DNA of 59,780 nucleotides. It comes from Thoreauomyces humboldtii. Its lineage: Eukaryota > Chytridiomycota > Chytridiomycetes > Spizellomycetales > Powellomycetaceae. The position numbers and the translations under genes were made by a program. The stretch covers positions 1-59,780 of the forward strand of contig JADGJA010000043.1 of the NCBI GenBank assembly GCA_027596035.1. Reading direction: 5' to 3'. This document shows, piece after piece, positions 1 to 12,962 of this stretch. How positions within the stretch are numbered: position 1 is the stretch's first letter; each line of letters begins with the position of its first letter. The notes beneath the pieces were generated by a model. That model had not been told where the DNA came from. It saw only the letters and a program-made list of their open reading frames with translations, and ran no database searches.

Positions 1-297
1 CCCCACCAACATTCCTCTCCCCGTGCCCCCCCACTGTCCACACTTGACGGGGAGTCGGTGAGAAGACCATCTTGTGCAGGCCCGCATGACCATATGGGTT
101 TCGCGTACAGCATTGATCAAAGACGGTGGAAACGGTGTCGTCGATAGAAGCAAGCACATAACTCCTCTCTTAACCTCCGACTATCCGCTCTTGACCATAA
201 TAATATCGGGCTCTGGCGCTGAACAGCTTGCCCAACCAGACTCGCCAGCGGAGCCACGCATCTTGGGACCACAGCCCATCCCAACAAAACGACCCCT
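1..297. other. upstream region, no gene recognised
   Basis: This stretch lies before the first ATG used for the CNBD/F-box gene. It is C-rich at the left edge. Reading frames here overlap in several phases and none resembles a known protein. It probably holds the 5' UTR and promoter of the downstream gene, but an upstream exon cannot be excluded. Confidence 0.4.
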
Positions 298-3200
298 ATG
301 GCCGCCCCCAGTCCCCTCACGGTCGAGCCGCCGTCTCGAAGCTCATCGCCATCGCCCTCAATTTCATCCAACAAGTCGAACTTCGGTGGCACAACGTATC
401 GTTCGTCCATCGATAATTCCATCCGTTCCTTTCTCCACAGCCATGTGCTCTTCAAGGACCTTGAGGATGATGATTTCATCAACACGGTCGCAGCCAGCAT
501 GCAGACCAGGATATACGGAGACTCCAGTTACGTCATCCGGCAGGGCGAGGTCGGGCGGGCCCTGTTTTTCGTCCTGCGAGGTTGCATCGAGGTCGTCAGC
601 GAGGACGGGGAGACCGTCATCAATGTCATGAAGGAGCAGAGCTTTTTTGGAGAGATCGGCGTTCTCTTCAGCGTCCCGAGGTAGGAGAGTGCGAGACCGG
701 AGAGGGAGTTGCCACGGCTGGCTCGCCATGGGAACACCACGCCAGGGATCGTCTTGAAACTGATCCTTTCTGATGGTTCCAGAACTGCATCCTGTCGGGC
801 GCGAGGGCGGTGCATCGTCTTGACGTTGACGAAAGGAGCGCTCCAGAAGGCCGCCGCTTTGCACCACGAAGTGGCCGATAAGATTCGTCTCATCGCAGAG
901 GAGCGATTCGCGACTTATGTGAAGCAAAAGGACAGCGCCATGCTGGTGGAGTTTGGGCAGGAGCTTCGATTGGGAATGACTCAAGCAGACCTGAAAAAGG
1001 TACCGGAAGGATGAACGAAGGATGTTCTGATCCATGCGGTACCGGGCATCTCCTTTACACAATCTTTTTTACCCAGGTCCCGCTGTTCCGGGACTGCTCC
1101 GTTGGCTTTCTTCATATGCTTGCGCTCACTCTTACGCCATTACAATATCGGCAAGGCGAAATCATCATCCGGAAGGGGGATGCAGCGTCTGAGATGTACT
1201 TTGTCGTGCAAGGAGTTGCCGAGGTTTTCTCAGAGGAAGACAACACATCCTTTGCCGAATTTCCACCGGGTTCTTTCTTTGGAGAAGTCGGTGTGTTCCT
1301 CCAGATAAAGAGGACAGGGTCAGTGAGATGCGCGAGCAACCAGGTCGCAGTGTTCAAGCTCGACCGGGGCGATCTCGACAACCTTCTCAAGCAGTATCCG
1401 GAAGTGCGAGCCGTCATTCAGAAGGAAGCAAAAATCCGATTCCAGTACAATGAGGAACGCGAAAAGAGCAAAATCGGCAAACAGATGCAGGAGGAGACGG
1501 AGATCGAGGTTGTTCGAGAGAAGATCAAGACGGTAAGATTGTCGATGCGCGTTCGCTCATGACAGTGCTCTCCTTACCCATGTTCAATGTTTGTTGTTAG
1601 GTCCCACTTTTCAAGGATGCGGATGTCGGCCTTCTCCACCAGCTTGCACTCGTTATGAAGTTGAAGGTGTTTTCACCAGGCACTGCCGTGATTCGGAAGG
1701 ACGAGGTTGGACACTCTATGTACTTTGTGCTTGACGGCACGGCAGAGGTGGTGTCCGAAGATGGAACGGCAGTTTACGCAGAGCTCGTACCGAACTCCTA
1801 TTTCGGAGAAGTGGCGCTGTAAGTCAACCCGGTGCATGGTAATCTTTAGGTCATCGCTTAACCTCCGACGTAGCCTCTTCGCAGTCAACCGGACTGCAAC
1901 TGTCCGGTCCCGCACTCAGACGACAATGTTCGAGCTTTCCAAAGATGCCCTGACAACTGTGCTTGCTCAGTATCCTAGCTTTGAGCAGAACATGAAGGAT
2001 AGGGCCGAAGCCAATCTGGAACTTTTCCAAAACCGGCAGAAAAAGGTGGAGGAAATTTCCGACAAGGCCGCCAAGAGAGACGACTTGTCGGTCGAAGCTA
2101 CCGCGGCGAGGCTGAAGTTGGTACGTAGCTCCTGGTGCCGACCACTCCAATGGCGGACATCATGTACTTACTCTGCATTCCCCATTATGTTTAGGTTCCA
2201 CTATTTCAGAACTGCGACGATGGATTTCTTCGCGAAGTTGCTTTGGGAACGTCGGTACGACAGGACCCATCGCAAACGCTTATCGTGCGAAAGGGGGCTG
2301 TATCACGAGAGATGTTCTTCATTGTTCATGGAACGGTCGAGATTGTATCAGAGGACGGTCAGACTGTCTACGATGCAGTGCAACCTGGTGGATTTTTCGG
2401 AGAAATCGGTTTGCTTCGAGGGATCAACCGTACGGCGTCGGTGCGCGTCGGTGGGCACTCCGTCTGCAGCATGGTGGTCCTGACGGCGGATGCGCTACGG
2501 AACGTCTTTCAGATGTATCCTGAGCAGTATCAAAACATTGTCATCGAAGCTGACAAGCGCTTTCGAGTGACTGAGGCGAGGAGACTAGAATCCGAGGAGT
2601 CGAAGAGAGCAGACGACCTTGCAGCATCATCGGGGAGCCTTGTAGAAAGTATGGGCGAGGAACCGGAGGCAGTAAAGGCTGGCGAGGAGCTTTGGGATTC
2701 AGCCGCTGCTCATATCAAGGGATCCGTGGACTCATCGGAAGCGTCTCAGGATGCGAAGTCCAATCCAGCTCCCGCCTCCTGGAAGGACGAGAGTCAACCG
2801 AAACCGCATCGAACAAACAGCCTTCAGAAGTTATTTCGAAGGAAGCGCGGTGGGAGCATTAGCAGTGGAAACGTCAGCACCAATTGCAGCACGTCAAGTC
2901 TCACTTCGCCGCAAGGATCTTCGACAAAAGAGCTGCCCGCGAGTTCGAAGGAAAGCGGAGGGAAAAGCGGGGTTACCATGATTCCTGTGCAGCCGATGGG
3001 GTTCAAAACGATTGCACCGGGGCTTGCGGCCAAACCCGAGCTCAAGAAGGTAAGCTCGGTCTGGTCTGTGCCGTCAGCCGCCTGATATCTGACAATCAGG
3101 ACATTGCAGAGCTCATCTCGCGTTTCTCGAATGTTCAACAATTTGAAATTCAATCGAAAAACCAGCAGCTCGCACAAAGCCACTCCCTCAACTGCTATCC

Positions 3201-4548
3201 GCACGGATCGATCCTCTAGCGATAGTTTTTCTCAGTCTACGGCGTCCGTCGAGACGACGCTGAATTCGGAAGACTCGGGTCCCGCGCCTTCTATCTCTCC
3301 CGTTCGGAGCACGACTGTACGATATGGACTTCAAAACCCGGCGTTCCCAGGCACACAGGGAATTGTAGCTTACCTCAATCCGCTGGATCGACTTAAGTTG
3401 CGACTTTTGTCTAAACGCTGGAATGAAGCCCTACGGAATCCGGTTCACTGGGAAACCTTGGACTTCTCGTCCATCTTCTCGGTTGCGGCACCTAAAACGT
3501 TTACGTCGCTATGGGAACTATCTGGCGAGCACCTCATGACTCTGCAACTAAAATCCTGCTGGCGGATCGACGACATTGCTTTGAAGGCACTCGCCCGACT
3601 CTGTCCAAATGTGCGGTCCTTATCCTTATCAAATTGCTGGAAATTCACCGAGGACGGGTTGAGCTTTTTGACTCAAGGTCTTCTGAATATACGCGAGGTG
3701 GATCTAAGCTACTGCGGTCAGATCAACGGCACGAGTTTTCAAAGACATCGATGGCACCGGCTCAGGATGTTGGACCTTACGTATTGCAAACAGATTGGAG
3801 ATGACAGTCTCGAAGCTCTACTGAGCAGGATCAGCGATCTCACACATCTCAGAATACGGAGGTGCATCAAGATGACAGACTCGGGCATGTTCAGCATTGT
3901 CCGCTACTGTCGGTGAGTTGCGAAGTTGCTTTAGCGATATAAAGTTTGCCAGAGGAGCCCTTTGCTGACCATCTTCTTAGTCAGTTGCAAGTGCTGGATG
4001 CCGCGGACTGTGACCGGTTCACGGACCGGTGTCTCAAGTGGCTGGCGACCAGCAACAAAGATCTGCACTACCTTGACTTTACCTTTTGCAAGAGGATAAC
4101 GAATGCTGGACTGTACGAGCTGTCCTTGGGCCAACAAGCTTTCACACACCTCGATTTCAGCTACTGCGGTCACCTCACGGACGCCTCCATCGTTTTTTTC
4201 ACGTCGGGCGTTCAAGACCTACGGTTCCTATCCCTTCGAGGCTGTCGGAACGTTACCAACAACGTCATGAAGCACCTGATTCGCACCGCGCCGATGCTGC
4301 GGACGCTCGACGTGACGGGATGTCCTTTGGTGACGGTCGAGGGCAAGCAGACTCTCGAAGCAAGCCTCAAGCGGTGCCGAGTGCTGGTGACAGTCCCGAC
4401 GAGGCTGGATCCGTCGCGGGTCCGTGCGCAGGAGCGTCAATACCACGAGGTGTTTCAAAGCGGACCAGCAGATAAGATGAGGAAGCGACCCGTGCCGGTA
4501 TCGTTGATGCTTCCTGCGGCGAGCGCGGCGCCCATCCTTGCGCGGTGA
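298..4548 (+). CDS. Tandem cyclic-nucleotide-binding (x4), F-box and LRR protein
   Basis: I read eight exons: 298-680, 783-999, 1077-1532, 1601-1818, 1874-2120, 2195-3049, 3110-3912 and 3981-4548. All phases close, giving about 1,248 aa. Four CNBD modules lie at about residues 42-165, 201-325, 353-480 and 508-640. Each keeps a phosphate-binding cassette of the type FGE(I/V)...RT(A/G)(S/T): PRTAS, KRTGS, NRTAT and NRTAS. The Glu and Arg that contact the ribose and phosphate are therefore present in all four. A low-complexity linker follows, then an F-box-like helix set (about 862-912, with NPLDRLKLRLLSKRWNEAL) and at least eight cysteine-containing LRRs of the FBXL type to the C-terminus. F-box/LRR proteins are substrate adaptors of SCF ubiquitin ligases, so control of an SCF adaptor by cAMP or cGMP is my inference. 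No membrane segment or kinase domain is visible. The 298 start is the first ATG in frame. Confidence 0.88.
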
Positions 4549-4785
4549 TCAGACGGGCAGCTTGATTTTTGGAGGAGAGGGGGCGAGGAGGGCGAGGAGG
4601 GAGAGCATACCCTTGTAAATATCTACTTCGACAATTTTTATTTTGCTGGGCTTCCGCCGGCCGTCTCCCATGATAAGATGTCGCTCGCTCATGAGTCATC
4701 ACATGTCTCGAGCTGTCGAGTCTCCGCTTCAATGATCAGGATTCCTCGTCTCTGACCGTTGCCATCCCACACGAGAGAATCGCAG

Positions 4786-7008
4786 ATGGACACGACAAAA
4801 AAGTCGTTCCAGAGTCCAGAAGGCGTCTTCAAACTTCACCATGAACTCAGACTGGAACCAAACTCGGTGCCTGGGAACTCTTGCGTAGCGTTCGTCACCA
4901 ACAAGACTTCTAGCGGCCTGGAGGAGGGGCCTAGTCAACTCGATGACATAGTCAACCAACCTGCGAAGTTTGTGGAAGTCTCGGTCAACGGGGACGGTAT
5001 ATCTTACGGGACTATTGCTTTTCCTGTGGATGGCCGCAATCTGACTGACATCGACTGTCGCGTGGCAGAAAAGGGCAGCTTCTCCTTTGTTCAGAGGGAC
5101 AAGAGCAAAGCAGCGAAGAAAGTGAAGGCAGCCATAGCGAAACCGAACACAGGATTCGTATCGCGAGTTGTTGCGAACGAGAACATTGCCAAAATACTCT
5201 CCCATCGGCCGAGTGAGAGCACGTATATGCTGGTGAATGGTGGAAGGTCAGTCACATGGAGAGACTATCCCTGCAAAGCAAAGGTACCGAACGGAGGGGA
5301 TGACGGATTCGCCGCTGCGGCCTGAGGAACGACGTTCTGAATGGACATACGAAGGACCCGCTTTCTACCATTCACTTCCGGGATGCAATAGCGACGAGCA
5401 TGGACATCAACATGCTTACCAAGGAGAATATCGACACTGTGATTGGTGTGGCAAGATAGTTCACGTTCCTACGGGTATGCGATGGTGGAAAGGAACGCTG
5501 AAAGCTAGCCACCGGCAGGATTCAACACGGGAGACATCCTGAGTTATTCCCCAATCACGGGCAAATTTGTTAGGCTGAACAAGCAGGTATTACATGCTAG
5601 CCGTACGGCCCGTGCTTGCGACAAAGCCTGATGTTTTCCATAGGGCTCTGTCAATAAATATGGTGTAACATGCATTAAATGGATGCCGGTGCGTTCTTGT
5701 AGCGGAAGCAAGTAAGATTCGTCTTCAGAGCTGAGTTTTGTTACATCTGCAGCCTCGAGGTTTACGGGATGATGAGAACATGTTTGTCGCGGGCTTTGAG
5801 GACGGTAGCGTAGTGATATTTGACCGTGAGAAAGAGGACCCTGCGAATGCCTTCACACCTGCATTTTCCGATCAAGATTCGTAAGTAGTTTCCCTAGGCG
5901 GCGAACTCTCGCTACATCTGAAGCCTCTGGCAACGTTCTTCTAGGAACCTCTTTGCGACGACCAAGCCTTCGAAAAGCCATAAATCTAATCCGTTCAGTT
6001 GGTGGCAAGCTGGCCGGAAAGCAATCACGGGTAAAGAAAGAATTGGGCAGATTTGCGCCTCCTTCCTTCGTGGAACTTATCTTTGGGGTTTTCAGCTATC
6101 GCTTTCTCGCCGGATCTCCAACATGCTGCCATAGCCTCGGCGGATGGACGTTTACGAATTGTCGACCATCTTCAGGAAACACTGGTAGAAAGTTATAAGG
6201 GGTATTATGGAGGCATCACTTGCGTTGATTATTCACCAGGTAACAGGCAACTTTCGTATGCACTACCTCCCTTATCAAAAGAGGCTTTTGCTAGGGCAAA
6301 ATCTGGGAGACATATACTGGCGCTAACTGGAAAACTAACCCTTGATCTATTGGTAGACGGAAAGTACATACTGACGGGAGGACAGGTACCCATACGGATG
6401 AAACCCATGACCGTCATGCTCCCTATTCATGTCAAAAAGTTTAGGACGATATCGTAACAATATGGCAGTTCCAGCGCGGGATTGTCGCAAGGTGCCACGG
6501 GCACTCGTCTTGGGTCAGTGGGGTGGCTTTCGATCCACACCTGTGTACCGAGTCTAGCTACAGGCTTGCGAGCGTAGGAGGTAAGCCAAATTGAGTGGAC
6601 GCGCCAAAGCGAGACCGTCGAGTTCTAACATAACTCGTGATACCGAAAGACGATACTCGTCTCTTTCTCTGGGAATTCTCGCTAGCTCAATTAGCCCGTC
6701 CCAAAGCGGTGAGTGCGAAGTTCTTGCATCCCGTTAGATCCTACTGATATCGTCCGATGAAAAATCACCAGAACAACCACAGAAAGTACCGTCAGGAAAC
6801 CTCCCAACTTACGCCGGAAGATGGAAGCGACGGTGCATACCCTGTCTTTTCCAAGACTGAGGTTGCCACCCTCGCGCCTTTAGAGTCCGAAGGGTTCTGT
6901 CTGCATGATGTCCCAATATGCTCGTTAACTTTTAGGGAGGACTCATTGGTGACCGTGGACGCTCAAGGTTACATTCGGATATGGCTACGGCCTTCCGTAC
7001 AGTCATAG
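4786..7008 (+). CDS. WDR20: WDR20/CreC-family WD40 protein (deubiquitinase cofactor)
   Basis: I read eleven exons: 4786-5283, 5355-5445, 5519-5586, 5644-5688, 5753-5880, 5945-6030, 6096-6239, 6357-6385, 6445-6580, 6650-6708 and 6772-7008. All phases close, giving about 506 aa. Family landmarks appear in order: an IGFNTGDI...[11 protein letters not shown] segment, [45 protein letters not shown], and [14 protein letters not shown] followed by [18 protein letters not shown] last WD-like unit ends IRIWLRP, as in WDR20. Known role: WDR20 (CreC in Aspergillus, with CreB) activates the USP12/46-type deubiquitinase. Fungal CreC acts in carbon catabolite repression. The ATG at 4786 was chosen because an in-frame upstream extension begins only with TTG. 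The gene converges on PIG-U with 171 bp between stops. Confidence 0.9.
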
Positions 7009-7179
7009 CCGTTTTCCCGGCATTACCATCATACTCTGGGAACGTGGGAAGCGTGCTCAAATCCCGTGCGTGTAGAAGCAGAGGATTCTACATTTTCTTC
7101 CCCCCATCCACAAATTCACCCATCCCAGTTGCGAACTCCATGGGATCATGTACTATGGCACACAATAGACTACGGCGTA

Positions 7180-9339
7180 TTATTGATGAACTAATTCGAC
7201 TCTCTTGCGCCGCAAATCGGGATTCAGTCTTTCCCACTCGCGTAGAATCAGAGCCAGGCCCGAATCCGTGAGCAGAATAACTTGTGCCAACCCAAAAACT
7301 AGGGTAATGGCAAAGTAGAAATTGGCGTTACCGCTTCCGGCATACACCCAGAGGTAATAGAACAGTGGCCCGAGAACCGAGGCAAACATGATCGCGGTAA
7401 ACACGAGGAACGTGTGCCGCATATCTGGGACGAGGGTGGCAAATGCTTAGACTCACCCGAGGAGATAGAGAAAGCATTGAGAGCTTACATTTGTACAACT
7501 CCCTGTGCATCGCAAGGAACGCAAATGCGAGAGCGGTGTCTCCCACAGAAGGATAGGACTTGAAAATGGCCATGATGGCCGTCATGGTGTATACAACGAA
7601 AAGTGGGTGATTTCTAAAGCGAGGCGCAGACACGTCAGAAACCAGAGTCACTGCGTTGGATGCGAATGTCGGAAACCGCCATACTTGAACACCATTGTAA
7701 GCGGTATAGCAAATACAAATACCATGATTTGAAAGACGGCCAGAAAGAGAGGTCGGAACTGCTCGAACATCTCCATGAAGAAATACCAGTAAAGACCAAT
7801 ATTTGGCGTAAGGTCCGGCACTGTAAGACTGGGGATGCAACTATAAGGATACATGAAGCGGGGGAGCTCATAGCGGACATATGACTTACATGACGCCGTA
7901 TGTCGATGGAAGGAACTGCCACGTTCCCACTAGCAGGTAGGACAGTCCAAGTAGTGACGCAAGACTTGCCATGAAGACCGATACAGAAGCCTTCGCTTCC
8001 TGCATAACCTGATGAGAGAAAAATCGATTTAGCCGAAGCTCAACCCTGGACTATCGTTCATGACAGTACCGGTCGACCCGAGTGCTGGGCTAGGAGCAAT
8101 GTAGCTGGGGCCACTAGCATTGCAGGATACAGACTGAGGTACGCGGCGACCGCCAACGCAAGCATGGACGCATTCCGATTCCCTGCACGAAAGCTTGTGA
8201 TAAGTCCGCGTGACACGATCTGTCGATGTTTGGGCAACTCACCCTTGGTGGCAAACTCGATCCCTTTTGCGATAGCAAGAATCGTGAAGACGAGCGAGGA
8301 TAGCGCCAAACACGCCAATATGCTGTAAGGGTTCATCAAATAGAGTGCGCCGACGTTTTCAGGATGAAGCAGAACATCAACGGGTTGCGTAGGGTCGTCG
8401 GACGCCGGACGTAAAATCTTGATGGCGGGACCGACCGTTTCTCCTTGCACGATCTTGTCGTCATCGCCTTCCAGCCATGGCGGGAAAGGAGATGTTGGTG
8501 CGGGAGGTTGATCGTCATCTTCAGCATCAGCCAGTCCTTCAGATGATCCTTTGCATGGTCCTTTCGTGGCTTCCGTAATCGCAGCTCCAGTTGGCTCGCC
8601 ACCGACCGTGGACGCGCGGCGATGAAGCCAGGATGAGCCTTCAGATGCAGTCTCGGCTCTTGGTATTGGGAGCTCAGCTTCGTGAGGCAGATTTGACTCA
8701 GGTCCATCCACACGCCCGGCGCGGGCAGCTATTGGCATCGACGCCATGAGGGCCACATCAGCATCACTCGCTGGCCAGACTTCGTCAATCTGCAGGGCAC
8801 GTTTATGTTGCCCTATTGCAACGAGGGACCGTGCAATCGCATAATCGATGAACGTGAACAGCAGAGGAACAAGGACCGGTGGGAGGAAGTTGAAGACTAG
8901 TAGCAGCAACGGAGCCTAGAGCAACCACAGTCAGACTCTTAAAGTAGGCCGCAGCGAGCGCCAGCAGCCCGTACGTCGCAGTCGGACCTGGTGGAAGACG
9001 CCGCCCTCATACGGCGGAATGCCGTGTTGATACAAGAACAACCCCTCTTGTACTAAGCGGTGGTCAGTATAATCCACCTGGCTCCTCGGTTTCCAAATGA
9101 AACGTACGGCGCTTCCAGCTGGAGAGAGGGGTGCTGGCTTCTATCCGGCTCTGCAAGAAGCTGCTGGCATCGGTGTAGAAAAATAAGAGGATTCGCAAGA
9201 CAATGCCAACCGCGACTGGAATTCGAACAACGGGATCTTCAGCAGCCGGAAGACGAAGACTATCTAAAACGGTACTAAGAGCCGCTGTGCCGACCGCTGC
9301 AGCTGCAGTGGCTTGTTCTAATCGTGACGGAAGTGGCAT
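7180..9339 (-). CDS. PIGU: GPI transamidase subunit PIG-U/GAB1
   Basis: I read eight exons on the minus strand: 9339-9108, 9052-8988, 8915-8243, 8182-8070, 8008-7890, 7828-7685, 7613-7489 and 7424-7180. Phases close, giving about 571 aa. PIG-U is a multi-pass ER membrane subunit of the GPI transamidase, which attaches GPI anchors to proteins. Diagnostic segments are [94 protein letters not shown] and [18 protein letters not shown] near the C-terminus. The protein is longer than the human form (435 aa). The extra length is a hydrophilic, Pro/Asp/Glu-rich insertion at about residues 150-280 (nt 8370-8770), before the YLMNPYSI helix, plus an extended N-terminus. The start at 9339 is the only ATG in frame before the conserved first helix. 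Confidence 0.93.
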
Positions 9340-9559
9340 TACCGATGGTGCGATGTTTGAGTTCTCACCATGTCAACTTTGGACGCGAAACTCGAATGGC
9401 ATCGCTGTCGAAACGCTGGCAAAAATCGAGGGCACACCGCCTCGGCACCGCCTGCAAGGCTGTTGATCACGAGGGGGATCGCAAGGTGGGATAACAGGAG
9501 GCATATATCGCCTTAATATGTATAGGTAAAGAGTAGTTAGCCTTCATGATCTCTTCGAA

Positions 9560-12500
9560 CTACTTCAGCATTGCGCGAACTTCTTGCGCCGCCGGAACCG
9601 TTTGCATCCGTTTCGGGGAGAGTAGGGCAGCGACGCCCAGGAGTGAAGATGTTTCCGTTGCGTCGGCATTTCCGAACATCTAAAAATATTGGATAAGACG
9701 ATTAGCGTCGAAACAGAGTCTGGTAGCTCATTCGTAATTCCCTTACGAGGGTTCCCAATCCCACAATTGCGCGCAACTCGCTGTCTGCATCTGGCTTTTC
9801 GCTAGCTGCAGAGTCTTGCAGGAACTAGCAATATTATATGATTAGCATGTTCGATTCTCTCGCAGAGAACTGCCCGACAAACCTCGATAGCAACGGCGAC
9901 TAGATCCACACGAAGAGCATCGTCTTGCTTCTTGGCAATCAGAGTTGAGAAGCTGCAACAACGAGCGGCAACGAAGAGTTGGCCTGTCAGAATGAAGTTC
10001 CTGCCCTCGATAAGGATCGGAATCTCACTTGAGAAGAACAGTCGCCAACGCCATTCGAAGGTTTTTATTCGAAGCTGGTGCTTCTGCGCTCTTAATGATT
10101 CCTAGGATCTGAGGACCATGTAAATGTGAGGTTCGTCAAGAAACAAGTATGCTCGGAGCTGCGCTCACCTCTAATCGCTGTTCCCATACGCTTGCCAGAC
10201 CTTCAGGAGTGGCAAAGAGATTGGACAGCAATCGCAAGGAAAGCATTGCGTTGGTCTCCGCAACCTTCCCAGTTGTGGCAGATGGCAATGCGAGGTGGTT
10301 ACGAATGCTCCGCAGCACCCGTGGGAGAGGTCCATACAGAACCACGAGTCGTAGAATATCGATGCCTGGGTGAAAAGATGTCAGGAAAGCCCGGCAGCAA
10401 CGCTCGCAAAAAGAAATATACCTGGGAACCTCTGCGCGTCTGGCCAATCAAGTGCAACCTTCAACAGAGCATCTTGCGCGGGATCGTCAAGTTGCTTGGG
10501 AAAGGTTGCGGGGGTCTCCAACTCTTTGATTACCATCTCTAGAAGTTTGAGCTCAGATGTGGACAATGCTAAGGAACTGTGCTCCTGAAAGACGGGTTAG
10601 TTTTTGGTGTTTGAGGGCCCGCAGACGGCCTACCATTGATTTTGCGAGTTCTCCGTTGAGTTGGGCAACTTTCGTCAAAATAGCGGGAAGGTTCGCGCTC
10701 TTGAAGAACGAATATGTTGTCTGTTTGGCAATATGAGCAGAGATCAAAGGAAAAAGGGGAAGCCGGGTAAAGACCACGACGCACATTCGGTATCAGCTTT
10801 GTTGCGCTGGGAGAGTGTGACGGCTGCGCTGAAGGTGAGGTTGAAGGTGGAGCCTATCGAACGGTTTAGCTTCTTGCCTTCAAAATTTACTCTGCATTGC
10901 ATACTCACCGACCGCACGCCACCACCGCCAGGTACATATCGCGAACCTCCTGCAACAAAAAGGTCAGCACGCGATGCCGGTTGAGCCTGGGTTGTGACAC
11001 GGTACCGGTGAAAGGGTCTTGATATGTCGAGGATGCTTGGGAACCGAGGGTAGTGTTACCAGCGTTTTTGACGATGAAATCCGCGACGGTTTCGAGGTAA
11101 TCTTGGGGCAGTTCATTCTTCCAAATGAAGTCCTGAGCGGCCTGGTAGGGGTTTTCTATGACCATCCATTTAGACTCTAGCAAACCGAGGAAGCTGCTGG
11201 GTATTATCTCACCCGATGCGTTATAGGGAAGTTTGAGGGGCGGGACTCCGTCGCCAATATCGACATCGAATACGAAATCGTAGTTCTTGCCCAAAAATTC
11301 TTTCTTGCGGTCATTTCCAACCGCATCAACAACCTCCCCAATCTTTACCCACTGGTTTTCAGATGCTGACCACTAAGAAAGTATCTGTCAAACATTGAGG
11401 AGCTTTGAGCCCTTATAAGGAGCAGAAAACCATTTCGTACCTGATGAGCTTCTACCATTCCTCCAGCATTGACCATGAGTACTTGGCCATCCTTTTTTCC
11501 TGGCGCCGACAGTGCCTCGGCCCCCGGTAGTTTTGCCTTGTCCACGTCACCGATTTGACTTGATGGAATTGCTTGACTTGCCAGCGAATCTTCGTAGCTC
11601 TGCACAGCAGGTGTAAGCCAATCAAACCCATCAAGCTCATGCCATAGCTAGATCTTACCTTGACCACCTCGGCGGAAGCAGCCCGATCACTGGATGTGGT
11701 GAAAATACGGGCAAATCCATCGCTAGCGCCACTTAGGATGTCTCCGTTTGGCAGGAATGCAACACTCCAAACAGAGGGGCATGGATGAGGAATCGTTTGC
11801 ACGCACTTTCCATCTGGAAATGAAATCTTTAGCTGGCATAATCGTCGCGAATTGGGCTCTGAAATATAACCTTTCCAGACTCGAACAGAACGGTCCTCTC
11901 CGCAACTTGCGATGTATCCACTCGCAGAAACACTGACGGAGTATACAAAGGACGTGTGGCCATTGAGCTCATTCAGGCAATCCCCCTGCAATGACCATAC
12001 GCGTAGATTTCTTGACAGTGTGTCAGTTAACTTTGTCCCAAATCGAAGCCTTTAGCCAGTCAGACTCACCCATCGTTTGAGCAAGAGACGAAACTCGAAT
12101 CCGAGAAAGCAGCAAGTCCACGGACAGCATCCGTATGTCCGCTGAAGGTGGTTAAAAGCTTGTCACCCATCCATCGTTTAATAGACTTATCAGCGGATCC
12201 TGTCCAGAATTACAGTTCGTCAAATTCGCAGATCGCTGCTTTGCCCACACCACGTGCTCTGTTCAAGCGTACCGGTCAGATAAGATCCATCTGTTAGGCC
12301 TAACACGGCCCAGACAGAGTGCGTATGCTTCACCGTCGAGACGCATTCCCAGTCTCGCCAGACTTTGGCAGTGCTGGAGGCATGGTGGTCAGTTCGACGT
12401 CTAGCAAAACCTCTAGGTGGAAGCATTCCTCACAAGTCCCACGAGCCAGAAATGATGTCTCCGTTCGGCGCCGCAGTGAGCGCGCATACATTCTCCGTAT

Positions 12501-12962
12501 GACCCACAAGCGTATAGAGCGCATCTCCAGGAGCTTTTGGATCAAAGGCCTGAATGGTTTTATCGGATCCTCCGCTGAGGATGAGACCTGAAGATGACAC
12601 CGGTTTGACCCCGGTCAGCGCATTCTTCACGATGGGGGTTCCTTCCTTCCGCCCGAGTGCAGGTACCGTTGGGGTGCTTCGAGCTAGGCTGGAGGAAGGC
12701 AAGCGCGTTCACGTAGTGCGAGTGTCCCCTAAAGACTCCATCTGGTCCGAAGTTGGTCTTGTCCGTACGCTTCCAAGTCATGACGGATGTGTCACGCGAG
12801 GCTGTGGCCACCTCGTCGTCGGTGGCGCCGAGAACTGCCTTGACCTATCGGTATTCACAGCGCTGTTCAAGTAGACTTGACACGAAATGATGAAGCCCGA
12901 AAAGTTTGTAAACATACATCTGTCGTATGACCTGGAAGAACAGCGGAAAGAGCGTAGGACAT
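9560..12962 (-). CDS. DOA1: PLAA/DOA1 (UFD3): WD40, PFU and PUL domains, ubiquitin-binding CDC48 cofactor
   Basis: I read eighteen exons, from the ATG at 12962-12918 through 12844-12667, 12587-12434, 12373-12273, 12199-12070, 12010-11871, 11813-11659, 11599-11441, 11372-11006, 10949-10909, 10823-10785, 10720-10634, 10584-10422, 10365-10169, 10108-10029, 9952-9883, 9824-9747 and 9679-9560. All phases close, giving about 767 aa, close to yeast Doa1 and human PLAA. The seven-bladed WD40 propeller starts MSYALSAVLPGHTTDV. The PFU ubiquitin-binding domain is at about residues 355-450 (WVKIGEVVDA...YDFVFDVDIGDG...NPYQAAQDFIWKN), ending DPFTGGSRYVPG. The PUL domain follows from about 504 (TYSFFKSANLPAILTKV...ELNGEL-type) and binds Cdc48/p97 in the family. 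Known role: ubiquitin homeostasis and sorting of ubiquitinated cargo. Three exons are under 50 nt, so the C-terminal half is unusually fragmented. Confidence 0.93.

Noticed and set aside
74..631. 185-aa plus-strand frame overlapping the first exon of the CNBD gene
   Set aside because: It is out of frame with a clear CNBD reading and is Arg/Ser/Pro-rich in the way shadow frames are.
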